Shown here: piece by piece, positions 18,966 through 27,547 of the stretch | How the letters are laid out: each line of letters starts with the position of its first letter | How positions within the stretch are numbered: position 1 is the first letter of the stretch | Source: TMP-86 sp039807285 | GTDB taxonomy: Bacteria; Pseudomonadota; Gammaproteobacteria; Steroidobacterales; Steroidobacteraceae | Reading direction: 5' to 3' | Assembly (NCBI GenBank): GCA_044226785.1 | Contig: JBGAGK010000014.1 | Location: 59,001 to 123,000 of the forward strand | Length of the DNA: 64,000 bases | Made by a program: the position numbers and the translations under genes | Notes under the pieces: generated by a model | Databases searched by the model: none | Seen by the model: only the letters and a program-made list of their open reading frames with translations | What the model was told of the DNA's origin: nothing

Positions 18966-19039
18966 GCGGCCGGATGTCCATGGACGAACCAGGTGCCGGC
19001 CGTCATGATCCGGGTTCCTCAGTCTGCACGGGAACTGAC

Positions 19040-20314
19040 ATGAGCGATCCTTTCCGCCGCGGGTTTCTCCGGACGATGGTCTTGGGTGGCGCTGCCCTGG
19101 GTGGCGGATTGGCCGAGGTGTCGCGCGCCAGGCCGGCTCCAGCCCCGACCCCAGGCGCGCTGCGTTCCATGACCGCGCATGTGAAGCCCATCACCGCCGA
19201 TGAACGACGGGCGCGGCTCGACAAGCTCCAGTCCCTGATGCGCGAGCGCAAGATCACGGCATTGCTGGTGGAATCGGGTTCATCGCTGGACTATTTCACG
19301 GGTGTGAAATGGTGGCGCTCGGAGCGCACCACGGCGGCGTTGCTCCCTGCGCAGGGCCAGACCGTCATCGTCACGCCGTATTTCGAGGAACCCTCGATCC
19401 GTGAGACCCTGCAGGTCGGTGCCGATGTGCGTACCTGGAAGGAGGACGAGAGTCCCTTCGACCTGCTCGCCGGGGCGGCGCGCGAACACGGCGAATCGGG
19501 CGGTGTGCTGGCCGTCGAGCCGACCACGCGCTTTTTCATCTGGGACAGGGTGGGCAGGGCATTGAACGGCGCGCGTGAACTCGCATCCGGCGAGATGCTG
19601 GTCAATGCCTGCCGCATGCACAAGTCGCCCGCCGAGCTCGCATTGATGCAGGCTGCGAACCAGGCAACCCTCGCCGGCATCCGCCATGTCCATGGACGGA
19701 TCGAGGCAGGCATGAGCGCGTTGGACATCAACACCCTGCTGGTCGATGCATTGACCCGGTTGGGCGTCGAGGCGGATCCGGCCCTGGTACTGCTGAACGA
19801 AGCCTCGGCCTTTCCGCACGGTTCCACAAAGCCGCAGGTGGTACGCCCGGGCTCGACCATCCTGATCGACAGCACATCTCAGCTCCATGGGCTCCAGGCG
19901 GACATGTCGCGCACCTGGTTCTTCGGCGAGCCCGGCAAGCGCCAGCGCGAACTCTGGAACACGGTGAAGCGGGGCCAGGAGATTGCGCTTCAGACCGCGC
20001 GCGTCGGCGTACCGGTGGGTGAGATCGATCGGGCCGTGCGCGGGTACTACGAGGGCCTTTGCTGGAGCAGGGATTACAGGCTGCCGGGCCTGTCACATCG
20101 AACCGGTCATGGCATCGGCATGGACGGGCACGAGGCGCCGTATCTGGTGCGCAACGACCGCACCCCGCTCGAGCCGGGCATGTGCTTTTCCGATGAACCG
20201 GGGCTCTACGTTCCGGGAGAGTTCGGCGTGCGGCTGGAGGACTGCTGGACCATGACCGAAACGGGTCCGAAGACCTTCACTCCGCTGGCGAAGTCGGTGG
20301 AGGAGCCCGTGTGA
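19040..20314 (+). CDS. Tat-exported M24 family metallopeptidase (Xaa-Pro aminopeptidase-like)
   Basis: 424 residues. ATG 19040 gives a twin-arginine signal (PFRRGFLRTMVLGGAALGGG), so the enzyme is probably periplasmic. After a creatinase-type N-domain comes the pita-bread fold with metal ligands: the first Asp in TILIDST, the second in LQADMSRTW, His in SHRTGHGIGMDGHE, Glu in CFSDEPGLYVP and Glu in FGVRLEDC. The family includes Xaa-Pro aminopeptidases, prolidases, creatinases and ectoine hydrolases, and the sequence alone does not separate them. It follows the LigM-like gene in the same direction with a gap of about 74 bp and may share its transcript. Confidence 0.85.
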   Translation: MSDPFRRGFLRTMVLGGAALGGGLAEVSRARPAPAPTPGALRSMTAHVKPITADERRARLDKLQSLMRERKITALLVESGSSLDYFTGVKWWRSERTTAALLPAQGQTVIVTPYFEEPSIRETLQVGADVRTWKEDESPFDLLAGAAREHGESGGVLAVEPTTRFFIWDRVGRALNGARELASGEMLVNACRMHKSPAELALMQAANQATLAGIRHVHGRIEAGMSALDINTLLVDALTRLGVEADPALVLLNEASAFPHGSTKPQVVRPGSTILIDSTSQLHGLQADMSRTWFFGEPGKRQRELWNTVKRGQEIALQTARVGVPVGEIDRAVRGYYEGLCWSRDYRLPGLSHRTGHGIGMDGHEAPYLVRNDRTPLEPGMCFSDEPGLYVPGEFGVRLEDCWTMTETGPKTFTPLAKSVEEPV

Positions 20315-20366
20315 AGCGCTGATGTGCCAGGCCTTTGCAATGGCCCTTGCGCGTCACCGCGGCGAG

Positions 20367-20906
20367 TCAGCCCGGCTCCTTGAGCCCGTACTTTTTCTTC
20401 AGCCATTCCGGGGGCTCCACGGCCCAACGGGACAGGCGCCAGACGTCGAGTGTTTCCACGGCATCGGGCCAGACACTGGGTTCGTAGGGACGCTCGGCAT
20501 CGATCTGCCGCATGTCGGAATAAAACTCGACATTGTTGCCGTCCGGATCCTTGAACACGAGGAAGGTGTTCTCGCCGGGTCCGTGCTTGCCGGGTCCGCG
20601 GACGACCGGAATTCCCTTCGCCTTGAGAAACTCCACCGCCTGTTCGATTTCGGCGAAGTCCGGGATGTAGTAGGAAAAATGCTCCAGCCCCGGCCCTTGT
20701 CCCGCCGGCGCCGCGGCTTCACCCGGAGGGAGCTGTGCCAGCGCCAGGTCATGATGGTCGCTGGCGGCCCGCAGGAAGACCATCCGGTCCCCGATCCGGT
20801 CGGAAATCGTGAGTCCGACGATCTCGGTGTAAAAGCGCGTGGAACGCTCGAGGTCCCGGACCTTCAGCACCAGGTGACCCAGACGACGGGGGCGCGGTTT
20901 GTTCAT
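20367..20906 (-). CDS. VOC-superfamily protein, extradiol-dioxygenase-like
   Basis: 179 residues with two beta-alpha-beta-beta-beta modules. Candidate metal ligands lie at the expected places: His in RLGHLVLKV, His in GLEHFSYYIPD and Glu in DPDGNNVEFYSD, the H-H-E set of type I extradiol dioxygenases and glyoxalases. DPDGNxVEFY is typical of catechol 2,3-dioxygenase-like proteins. Its start ATG overlaps the end of the ABC substrate-binding gene by 4 bp, so it is translationally coupled and last in a VOC-SBP-VOC operon. It may open or rearrange a ring or a vicinal dicarbonyl in this pathway; the reaction is not known. Confidence 0.82.
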   Translation of the reverse strand: MNKPRPRRLGHLVLKVRDLERSTRFYTEIVGLTISDRIGDRMVFLRAASDHHDLALAQLPPGEAAAPAGQGPGLEHFSYYIPDFAEIEQAVEFLKAKGIPVVRGPGKHGPGENTFLVFKDPDGNNVEFYSDMRQIDAERPYEPSVWPDAVETLDVWRLSRWAVEPPEWLKKKYGLKEPG

Positions 20907-21940
20907 GGGGTTGCTCCAGTGTTGCGATGGTCGTCCACGGCGAAGCCGGGTGCGTACAGGTCGCCCGGAGTCACCTTGCCCTTGAGCGGATACCCGGCCG
21001 CGATGAATGCGTAGGTCCGCTCCATCTTTCCGGGATCGATGCCGCCGGCGGCATCGGGTGTTCGCATGAGATCCGCCAGTTCATGAATCTGCGCATCCGT
21101 GATGCCGGAATCCAGCATCGGGAAGTGCGCCAGCAGCATCTGCCGCGCCTCCACCGGATGGTCGATGGCGTAATGGTAGCCTTGCAGGGTCGCCGCCGCG
21201 AACTTGCGCACGAGGCCAGGGTTGTCGTGGATGAGCTTGTCGCTGGTGACGAGGCCGCTGCCGTAGATGTCGAGATTGAATTTCCCGTATTCGAGCCAGT
21301 CGAGTGCGAGACCGGCGCGGCGGGCTTCCTTCTGGAACTGGGGCCAGCTGTTGCCGCGCCAGCATTCCGCTGCGTCGATCCGGCCTTCGATCAGCGATGC
21401 GACGATGACCGAGGGATTGAGCTGCAGGATCTGCACGGTTTTGGGATCCACGCCATTGCGGCTCAGCCACACCGGCAGCAACGCCTGGACCGGTGAATTC
21501 TGACCCCCGCCGACCTTCAGGCCCGCGAGGTCCGCAGGCTGGGTCAGGCGATGCCGCCCGGAAATGAAGCACAGGCCTGCCGGCCAGTGCTGGTTGATCA
21601 CGCTGATCATGCGGGCGCCGCCGCCGTTGGCGCGATTCAGGGCGACCGCAACCGGATCCCCGTAGCCGAACTCGAACATCCCCTGGTCGATTTCGTTGAC
21701 GGTGCGGATGCCGCCGAATCCGCGCACCGGCTCCACCTCGATCCCCGCTGCCTTGTAGAAACCCTTGTCGATGGCGGCGATCACGCCGATCTGGCTGCCC
21801 TGCGGGAGCCAGGCCATGTTGTATTTCACCCTGCTGGCCGATGTCGAAGAATCCGAGCAGGCGCTCAGGGCCAGGGCTGCCACGAGCACTCCGGCACATG
21901 CTGAAAGCCTGCCAGCCGAAGTGGACGTGCTCATGGGCAT
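20903..21940 (-). CDS. ABC transporter substrate-binding lipoprotein, NitT/TauT (NMT1/THI5-like) type
   Basis: 345 residues from ATG 21940. The signal ends in a lipobox-like ALALSACSD, so it is likely anchored in the inner membrane facing the periplasm. The mature part has the NMT1/SsuA pattern: AWLPQGSQIGVIAAIDKGFYKAAGIEVE, EFGYGDPVAVALNRANG, DLAGLKVGGGQNSP, SLIEGRIDAAECW. These proteins bind sulfonates, nitrate, pyrimidine precursors or aromatic acids. No permease or ATPase lies beside it; those of the matching type are about 10 kb away (32510-34080), under the same predicted operator motif. It is coupled at both ends to VOC genes. Starts at 21994 and 21934 are possible. Confidence 0.85.
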   Translation of the reverse strand: MPMSTSTSAGRLSACAGVLVAALALSACSDSSTSASRVKYNMAWLPQGSQIGVIAAIDKGFYKAAGIEVEPVRGFGGIRTVNEIDQGMFEFGYGDPVAVALNRANGGGARMISVINQHWPAGLCFISGRHRLTQPADLAGLKVGGGQNSPVQALLPVWLSRNGVDPKTVQILQLNPSVIVASLIEGRIDAAECWRGNSWPQFQKEARRAGLALDWLEYGKFNLDIYGSGLVTSDKLIHDNPGLVRKFAAATLQGYHYAIDHPVEARQMLLAHFPMLDSGITDAQIHELADLMRTPDAAGGIDPGKMERTYAFIAAGYPLKGKVTPGDLYAPGFAVDDHRNTGATP

Positions 21941-21951
21941 CGCGGGTGCCT

Positions 21952-22386
21952 TCAGGATTCCTTGGGCTTCCCGCCGGCGCTCGCGCCGACCCAACCGCGC
22001 TGCGAGACATCGATCATCATGCCCTCCGGACCGCTCAGCTTGAACTCCGCATTGTCCTTGTGGGGGTTCGCTCCCAGCCCCTGGGCGATATTGACATCAT
22101 GTCGCGGGCCGCAGCCCGCAGCTTCGCTGCGCGCGATCGTGGCTTCGATGTCGTCGACTTCGAAGCCGATGTGATGCAGCCCCACGAAGTCGAGATTTCC
22201 GCCCGCAGCGGGCGCGTTCTTGAAATTCAGGATCGCCATGTTGATGACACCGTCGGACAGGTAATACCCGCGCGCGTTGCGGCTGTCGATCTTGCCCCGG
22301 ATCTGCATGTCGAAGACCTTCTCAAAATATCTGGCGGTTCCGTCCGGATCCTTGCTGGCAATGGCGATGTGGCGGAGTCTGGTCAT
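21952..22386 (-). CDS. VOC-superfamily (glyoxalase/dioxygenase-like) protein
   Basis: 144 residues. A single-module VOC protein: LRHIAIASKDPDGTARYFEKVFDM, then LDFVGLHHIGFEVDDIEATI and a C-terminal FKLSGPEGMMIDVSQRG. The His residues fit metal ligands, while the third position appears as Asp or is displaced (GMMIDVS), unlike the usual Glu. It may be an isomerase or lyase rather than an oxygenase. It is the first gene of a leftward operon with the ABC binding protein and a second VOC protein, divergent from the TonB receptor gene across a 384-bp AT-rich control region. Confidence 0.8.
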   Translation of the reverse strand: MTRLRHIAIASKDPDGTARYFEKVFDMQIRGKIDSRNARGYYLSDGVINMAILNFKNAPAAGGNLDFVGLHHIGFEVDDIEATIARSEAAGCGPRHDVNIAQGLGANPHKDNAEFKLSGPEGMMIDVSQRGWVGASAGGKPKES

Positions 22387-22609
22387 TGATCGTACACCTC
22401 ATTCGGAAGTCGGTTCCCGGCAAAGCCAGGCTCGCACCCGGCAAACCCGCGGTTCAGGTTCATGGCTGAGTGAAAGTCAGGGCTCCCTGAACACTTGCAG
22501 GCGCCAATCGGCATCACTCCTGACAGGATTGCACACATGACCTTCAGGAACCGAAGCAATAGGCGGTCTTTGTATGGCCAAGATATTATAGTGAGTACAA
22601 AAATACAAA

Positions 22610-22622
22610 TATGTACACAATA
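22610..22622. promoter_or_regulatory. Predicted GntR operator TATGTACACAATA
   Basis: Core TGTACACA, reading TTGTGTACATA on the minus strand. It lies just upstream of the minus-strand TATAAT at 22585-22590; a further half-site GTACAAAA sits at 22595-22602. It matches sites near 35.7 kb next to the gntR gene and at 41865. Confidence 0.5.
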
Positions 22623-22707
22623 ATTCCAGATCTGATAGGATTTACGGAGGGATGTCTCCAATGATCCGCGTGTGCACATAACAGTAAGCGCGCACATTGG
22701 AAAGTAA

Positions 22708-22739
22708 TTGCATATGCAATAGCAATATTGTATACAAAT
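22708..22739 (+). promoter_or_regulatory. Promoter TTGCAT-N17-TATACA with operator over the -10
   Basis: The -35 TTGCAT (22708-22713) and -10 TATACA (22731-22736) are 17 bp apart, a near-ideal sigma-70 promoter for the TonB receptor operon at 22771. The perfect palindrome TTGTATACAA (22728-22737) covers the -10, which suggests repression by steric block. An AAGGGGAA ribosome site follows before ATG 22771. Confidence 0.65.
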
Positions 22740-22770
22740 AGCTACGTGCCGTGTATCTCAAGGGGAATCA

Positions 22771-25152
22771 ATGCGCGCAATGACTGCTTTCTGTCTGGCC
22801 ACGGGCCTGCTCGTGGGATCGCCATGGGGCATTGCTGCCGAAGCGGACTCGGGAAGCCCGGCCGCGCAAGGCGTGAACGATGCCGGGAGTGCTGTCCTCG
22901 AAGAGGTGGTGGTGACGGCGCGTCACCGCAAGGAGAACCTCCAGTCGGTTCCGGTGACGGTCACGGCCATCAGTGGTGACCAGATCCTCAATGCCCACGT
23001 CGACAACTTCCAGGACATCGTGAGCAAGATGCCGGGGTTCCTGATGAATCCCGACAACATCACCCAGCCGAACCTGTTCATGCGCGGCATCGGCACCGAC
23101 ATCCGCACCTCCGCTTCGAACCCGGGCGTTGCGGTGTTCATCGACGATGTGTACCTGTCGCGCCTCGCGGCACTGAACGGCGACCTGTGGGACCTGGAGC
23201 GCGTCGAAGTGCTGGAAGGTCCGCAGAGCACCCTGTTCGGCAAGAACGCCGTCGGTGGCCTGGTGAATTTCGTGACCCGCAAGCCCACGCAGACCCCCTA
23301 TGCAACGGCCGAGCTCACGCTGGGCAACTACAACACACGCATCGCACGAGCCATGGTCAGCGGTCCGCTCAGCAACACGGTGGCGGGAAGCTTTTCGTTC
23401 AGCTCCTCCTCACACGATGGCTATGGGAAGAACCTGCTGACGGGTGGCCGGTTCGATCAGGTCGATGCGCAGACGGCCCGCGGCCATCTGCGCTTCACGC
23501 CGAACGACGACCTCGACATCATGCTCAGCGCCGATGCGACGCGACGGCGGGGCACGGGGCGCCTCGTGACCTTCAAGTACACCACACGCAACCAGGATTT
23601 CATCTCCCCATCACCGCGTGCCGCCAGCGTCGGCGGGCCGGTGTGCAGCGATTTCGTCGGCCAGAAATTCGCCAATGATTTCGGCAGCGGCCCGTTGAAC
23701 GGACCCCTGAACTGCGCGCCGGCCGACGGCCGGCAGGATGCCGACGACTACGGCACGAGCCTGCGCATCGACTGGAAGAACGCACTGGGCCGTCTGACCT
23801 CGCTGTCCGCGTACCGCCATTCGAAAATCCTCTACCAGAACAACGATGCCGGCACCTACATGGACTTCGCGGCCATCGAACCCTTCGTGACGCCGAACGA
23901 GAGCATCCCGGACGACTTCTACTATCAGGACAAGGCCGAGAAGGTGAAGCAGTTCTCCCAGGAACTGCGCCTGAGTTCGGACACCGACGGACCCCTGAGC
24001 TGGATCGCGGGCCTGTATTTCCTGCACGAGGACATCGACCGCACCGTGTTGGGAAATTTCCTGTTCACCGACATCTTCTGGTACTCGGGAACCTCCCGGG
24101 TCATCGGCAACACCGCCGGGAGGAGCTACGGAATCTTCGGCGAAAGCACCTACCGCTGGGACAATGGCGTCGGTGTCACGCTCGGCGCGCGGTTCAGCGA
24201 TGACAAGAAGGACTGGGACTACCTGCACGACGGGTATCCGCTGACGGGTTCGTACGGACCCGGCATTTCCACCCCGCAAGGGTTCACCGCCACCAGCAGC
24301 GGCAAGTGGAATGCGTTCACGCCCAACCTGGTGATCGACTGGAAGCGCAACCCCGACCAGTACTACTACTTCAAGATCGCGCGTGGCTACCAGAGCGGTG
24401 GCTTCGGCGCCGAGGACAGCGCCAGTACGCCTGCCGAAGCGACGGCACAGTTCAAGCCCGAGTTCGCGATGAACTATGAGGCCGGTGCGCGCCTGGACCT
24501 GCTCGACCGCAAGCTGCGCATCAACCCCACCCTGTACTGGACCAGGTACACGGACTTGCAGATCCAGACCGTCGTGCCGGGATTCATTGCGACCAGCGTG
24601 CTGGCCAATGCCGGTGCAGCGCGTGCGCGCGGCGCCGAGTTGCAGGTCGTTGCCGCTCCCGTCAAGGGCCTGCAGGTCTACGGCAACTATTCCTACATGG
24701 ACTGCAAGATCACGGCATCCACGCCGACCACGGCCGTCGATGGATCCTCGATCGACATCAACGGTTACACCTGCCGGCGCGCTCCGAAGAACTCCTACAC
24801 GGTGGGTACGCGTGCCGAGTGGGGCATTGGCAATGCCGGTTCGATGTTCGCCCAGCTCGACTATCGCTGGTCGAGCATGTACTACTACGACAATGACAAC
24901 AACCCGATCTCCAAGGTCGGCAGCGAGTCCCGGCTCGATGCCTCCCTGGGTGTGAATTCCCGCGACGGTCGCTGGCAGCTCAGCGTGTGGGCCAAGAACC
25001 TGACCGATGAACTGCTGGTGTCGGGGCGGGCGTTGCTGTACACGCCGGATTGCCGGGACTTTACCTGCCAGTCGCAGTCGGCAACACTGCTCGACAGTTA
25101 TCAGCCGCCACGGACCTTCGGGGCCACGCTGCGCTGGAACTTCGCGCCGTAA
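22771..25152 (+). CDS. TonB-dependent outer-membrane receptor
   Basis: 793 residues: a signal peptide (FCLATGLLVGSPWGIAAEA), a TonB-box region LEEVVVTARHR, a plug domain (VPVTVTAISGDQI, MPGFLMNPDN, PNLFMRGIGTD, DLERVEVLEGPQSTLFGKNAVGGLVNFVTRKP), then a beta-barrel with repeated aromatic-ended strands closing with GATLRWNFAP. Such receptors import siderophores, vitamins or organic nutrients. It is first in an apparent rightward operon with a hydroxyacid dehydrogenase, amino acid permease, DapA-like enzyme and SDR, so a catabolic nutrient is more likely than iron. The promoter carries the TTGTATACAA operator. Confidence 0.93.
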   Translation: MRAMTAFCLATGLLVGSPWGIAAEADSGSPAAQGVNDAGSAVLEEVVVTARHRKENLQSVPVTVTAISGDQILNAHVDNFQDIVSKMPGFLMNPDNITQPNLFMRGIGTDIRTSASNPGVAVFIDDVYLSRLAALNGDLWDLERVEVLEGPQSTLFGKNAVGGLVNFVTRKPTQTPYATAELTLGNYNTRIARAMVSGPLSNTVAGSFSFSSSSHDGYGKNLLTGGRFDQVDAQTARGHLRFTPNDDLDIMLSADATRRRGTGRLVTFKYTTRNQDFISPSPRAASVGGPVCSDFVGQKFANDFGSGPLNGPLNCAPADGRQDADDYGTSLRIDWKNALGRLTSLSAYRHSKILYQNNDAGTYMDFAAIEPFVTPNESIPDDFYYQDKAEKVKQFSQELRLSSDTDGPLSWIAGLYFLHEDIDRTVLGNFLFTDIFWYSGTSRVIGNTAGRSYGIFGESTYRWDNGVGVTLGARFSDDKKDWDYLHDGYPLTGSYGPGISTPQGFTATSSGKWNAFTPNLVIDWKRNPDQYYYFKIARGYQSGGFGAEDSASTPAEATAQFKPEFAMNYEAGARLDLLDRKLRINPTLYWTRYTDLQIQTVVPGFIATSVLANAGAARARGAELQVVAAPVKGLQVYGNYSYMDCKITASTPTTAVDGSSIDINGYTCRRAPKNSYTVGTRAEWGIGNAGSMFAQLDYRWSSMYYYDNDNNPISKVGSESRLDASLGVNSRDGRWQLSVWAKNLTDELLVSGRALLYTPDCRDFTCQSQSATLLDSYQPPRTFGATLRWNFAP

Positions 25153-25182
25153 TGACCGGGGCCCTGGCCCCAGAGTGGACTC

Positions 25183-26043
25183 GTGAGACGCCCGGTACTC
25201 CTGTATGCCTGCTTCGGTGTGGATACGCAGAGCTGGCTCGCTGCCCTGCGAAGCGATCTGCCCGAAGTGGACATCCGGGAGTATTCACCCGGAGCAGTGC
25301 TCGATGACGTCGACTTCGCCTTCGTCTGGAAATATCCGCCGGGACTGTTGCGTGCGCTGAAGAATGTCCGCGCCATCTTCTCGCTGGGCGCGGGCGTTGA
25401 GTCGATGCTCGCCGACCCTGATCTTCCGGCGGATGTGCCACTGGTCCGCATGGTCGACCCGGGGCTGGCGGTGGGCATGAACGAGTTCGTGCTCATGCGC
25501 GTGCTGCACTACCACCGCCAGATGCCCGAATACGAGCAGGACCAGCGGGCGCATCGCTGGATCCAGCGCGTCCCACCGCTCCCGGAGGACCGGCCGGTCG
25601 GCATCCTGGGGCTGGGCGAACTGGGTTCGCTGTGCGCGCGGACACTCGCAGGACTCGGCTTCGATGTGGCCGGCTGGAGCCGCAGCCGCAAGTCGTTCCC
25701 CGGCATCACCACTTTTGCCGGGTCACAGGAACTGCGGGATTTCCTCCGGCGCACCGAAATCCTGGTGTGCCTGCTGCCGTTGACGCCTCAGACCGATGGC
25801 ATCATCAACCGCGAAACGATTTCCATGCTGCCGCGAGGGGCATTCCTGATCAACGCGGCGAGGGGCCGGCACGTCGTGGACGAGGATCTGATCGCGGCAC
25901 TGGACCCTGGAATCACCGTCGTGCCGCACATCGCGGCCGTCACCCAGGTCAAGACCGCCGCGCGCACGCTGGCCGCCAATGTACGCGCCATGCTGGCCGG
26001 CCGGGCGCCGTCGCACCAGGTGGATCGCGCCCGGGGTTATTGA
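25183..26043 (+). CDS. D-2-hydroxyacid dehydrogenase (GhrA-like) with internal deletion
   Basis: 286 residues, related to glyoxylate/hydroxypyruvate reductase A (about 310). The Rossmann site VGILGLGELGSLCARTL, the NADP-like SRSRK segment, LLPLTPQTDGIINRE and LINAARGRHVVDEDLIAAL (catalytic Arg) are present, as is PHIAAVTQ (catalytic His). Between AALD and PGITVVPH, family members normally carry about 25 residues including the DVFxxEPLP motif with the catalytic Glu; here they join directly. The frame is kept, but the enzyme should be crippled. Either true in-frame decay or an assembly deletion. It lies 30 bp after the TonB receptor and 1 bp before the permease start, so it is part of that operon. 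Confidence 0.82.
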   Translation: MRRPVLLYACFGVDTQSWLAALRSDLPEVDIREYSPGAVLDDVDFAFVWKYPPGLLRALKNVRAIFSLGAGVESMLADPDLPADVPLVRMVDPGLAVGMNEFVLMRVLHYHRQMPEYEQDQRAHRWIQRVPPLPEDRPVGILGLGELGSLCARTLAGLGFDVAGWSRSRKSFPGITTFAGSQELRDFLRRTEILVCLLPLTPQTDGIINRETISMLPRGAFLINAARGRHVVDEDLIAALDPGITVVPHIAAVTQVKTAARTLAANVRAMLAGRAPSHQVDRARGY

Positions 26044-26044
26044 C

Positions 26045-27547
26045 GTGAACTGGCGCATCAAACCGGTCGAGCGGATGCTGGAAAGCAGTACGCGCAGCGG
26101 ACTTTCGCGCACGCTGGGTCCCTGGCAGCTCATGTTCATGGGCGTGGGCATGATGATCGGCACCGGCATCTTCGTGCTGGTGGCGTATGCCGCGCAGAAG
26201 GCCGGGCCCGGCATGATGGTCTCCTTTGTCATCGCCGGGTTTGTCTGCGCGGTGACGGCGCTGTGCTATGCGGAGCTCGCCGCCATGGTGCCGGTGGCTG
26301 GCTCCGCCTACACCTATTCCTACGCGGTGTTCGGCGAGGTCATCGCCTGGCTGGTGGGCTGGGCGGCAATCAGCGGCTATGCCATCGCGGCCAGCGCGGT
26401 GGCCGTGGGCTGGTCCCACTATTTCACGGGCTTCATACGCAACTTCTTCGATGCGGATCTGCCGGTGCATCTGACCGCGGGCATTTTCGATGGCGGCCTG
26501 ATCAACATCCCCGCCTGCGTCATCGTGCTGATCATCGCCGGCCTGCTGTACGTGGGCACTCGGGAGAGCGCCCGCGTCAATGCCGCGCTGGTGGCCGTCA
26601 AGCTCATCGCATTGTCGGCATTCATATTGCTCACGATTCCGGTCATGAAGAGCGGTAACTTCGTGCCGTTCGCGCCCACCGGCATGGCCGGCATCGGCGG
26701 CGCCGCGGCATCGATCTTCTTTGCGTTTGTGGGGTTCGATTCCCTGGCCACCGCGGCCGAGGAAGCGCGCAATCCGCAGCGGGACCTGCCCATCGGCCTG
26801 ATCGGAAGCCTCCTCCTGTGCACTCTCTTCTATCTGCTGGTGGCTGCCGGGGCCATTGGTGCCGTTGGCGCCCAGCCCATCATCGACCCGGCCACCGGCC
26901 ACGCGTATCCCACGGGCAGCCTTGCGCTGGCGGCGGCCTGCAATGCTTCGCACCCCGATGCGCTCGCCTGCAGTGGCGAGGCCCTGGCGCATGTGTTGCG
27001 GATGATCCACTGGCCGAAAGTCGCGGGCCTTCTGGGTGTGGCCGCTTTCCTCGCACTGCCCTCGGTGATCCTGATGTGCATTTTCGCGCTGACGCGCATC
27101 GCTTTCGTCATGTCGCGTGACGGGTTGCTGCCGGGCGCCCTGGCCCGGGTGCATGCCCGGTTCAGGACGCCGCATGTGATGACAATCATCGCCGGGCTGC
27201 TCGCATCTGTGGCGGCGGCCCTGTTCCCGGTGGGAGAGCTCGCAGATTTATCCAATGCGGCCACCCTGTTCATGTTCGCCATGGCAGCAGGCGGTGTCAT
27301 GTGGCTGCGACGCACACAGCCTGTGCGCCGCCGGCCTTTCCGGGCGCCTCTGCTGATCCTGGTGGGACCGCTGGCGGTGGCCGGCTGTATCTATCTCTTC
27401 ATATCCCTGTCGGCGTTCACCCAGATCATGTTTCTGGTCTGGTGCGTAATCGGCCTGCTGGTGTACCGGATCTACGGGTATTCGCACAGCGAGATGGCGC
27501 GCCCCGGCGGGAAACCCGGCGATGCCGAACGCAAGGCCGGAGCCTGA
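26045..27547 (+). CDS. APC-superfamily amino acid permease (cationic amino acid transporter-like)
   Basis: 500 residues with about 12-13 hydrophobic segments. The first helix has the APC substrate loop GVGMMIGTGIFVLVAYAAQKAGPGMMVSF, followed by CYAELAAMVPVAGSAYTYSYAVFGE and FFAFVGFDSLATAAEEARNPQRDLP, signatures of the CAT/YfnA group. It should import an amino acid or analogue at the inner membrane. The GTG start at 26045 lies 1 bp after the dehydrogenase stop; a longer ORF from 25979 overlaps that gene and is less likely. The stop TGATG overlaps the DapA-like start, implying coupling. It probably carries the operon's substrate or a product. Confidence 0.9.
   Translation: MNWRIKPVERMLESSTRSGLSRTLGPWQLMFMGVGMMIGTGIFVLVAYAAQKAGPGMMVSFVIAGFVCAVTALCYAELAAMVPVAGSAYTYSYAVFGEVIAWLVGWAAISGYAIAASAVAVGWSHYFTGFIRNFFDADLPVHLTAGIFDGGLINIPACVIVLIIAGLLYVGTRESARVNAALVAVKLIALSAFILLTIPVMKSGNFVPFAPTGMAGIGGAAASIFFAFVGFDSLATAAEEARNPQRDLPIGLIGSLLLCTLFYLLVAAGAIGAVGAQPIIDPATGHAYPTGSLALAAACNASHPDALACSGEALAHVLRMIHWPKVAGLLGVAAFLALPSVILMCIFALTRIAFVMSRDGLLPGALARVHARFRTPHVMTIIAGLLASVAAALFPVGELADLSNAATLFMFAMAAGGVMWLRRTQPVRRRPFRAPLLILVGPLAVAGCIYLFISLSAFTQIMFLVWCVIGLLVYRIYGYSHSEMARPGGKPGDAERKAGA

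Larger units (their letters stand above)
22387..22770. promoter_or_regulatory. AT-rich divergent control region (VOC operon / TonB receptor operon)
   Basis: 384 bp without a convincing gene, much more AT-rich than its surroundings. It carries a TATAAT -10-like hexamer on the minus strand (22585-22590), a TTGCAT-N17-TATACA promoter on the plus strand, and at least two copies of the TTGTATACAA-type motif. It probably drives both flanking operons. A small reverse-strand ORF here lacks any recognisable feature and was not called. Confidence 0.7.

Noticed and set aside
22383..22697. 104-codon minus-strand ORF in the divergent control region
   Set aside because: Sits on promoters and operators, has odd composition and no ribosome site or motif.
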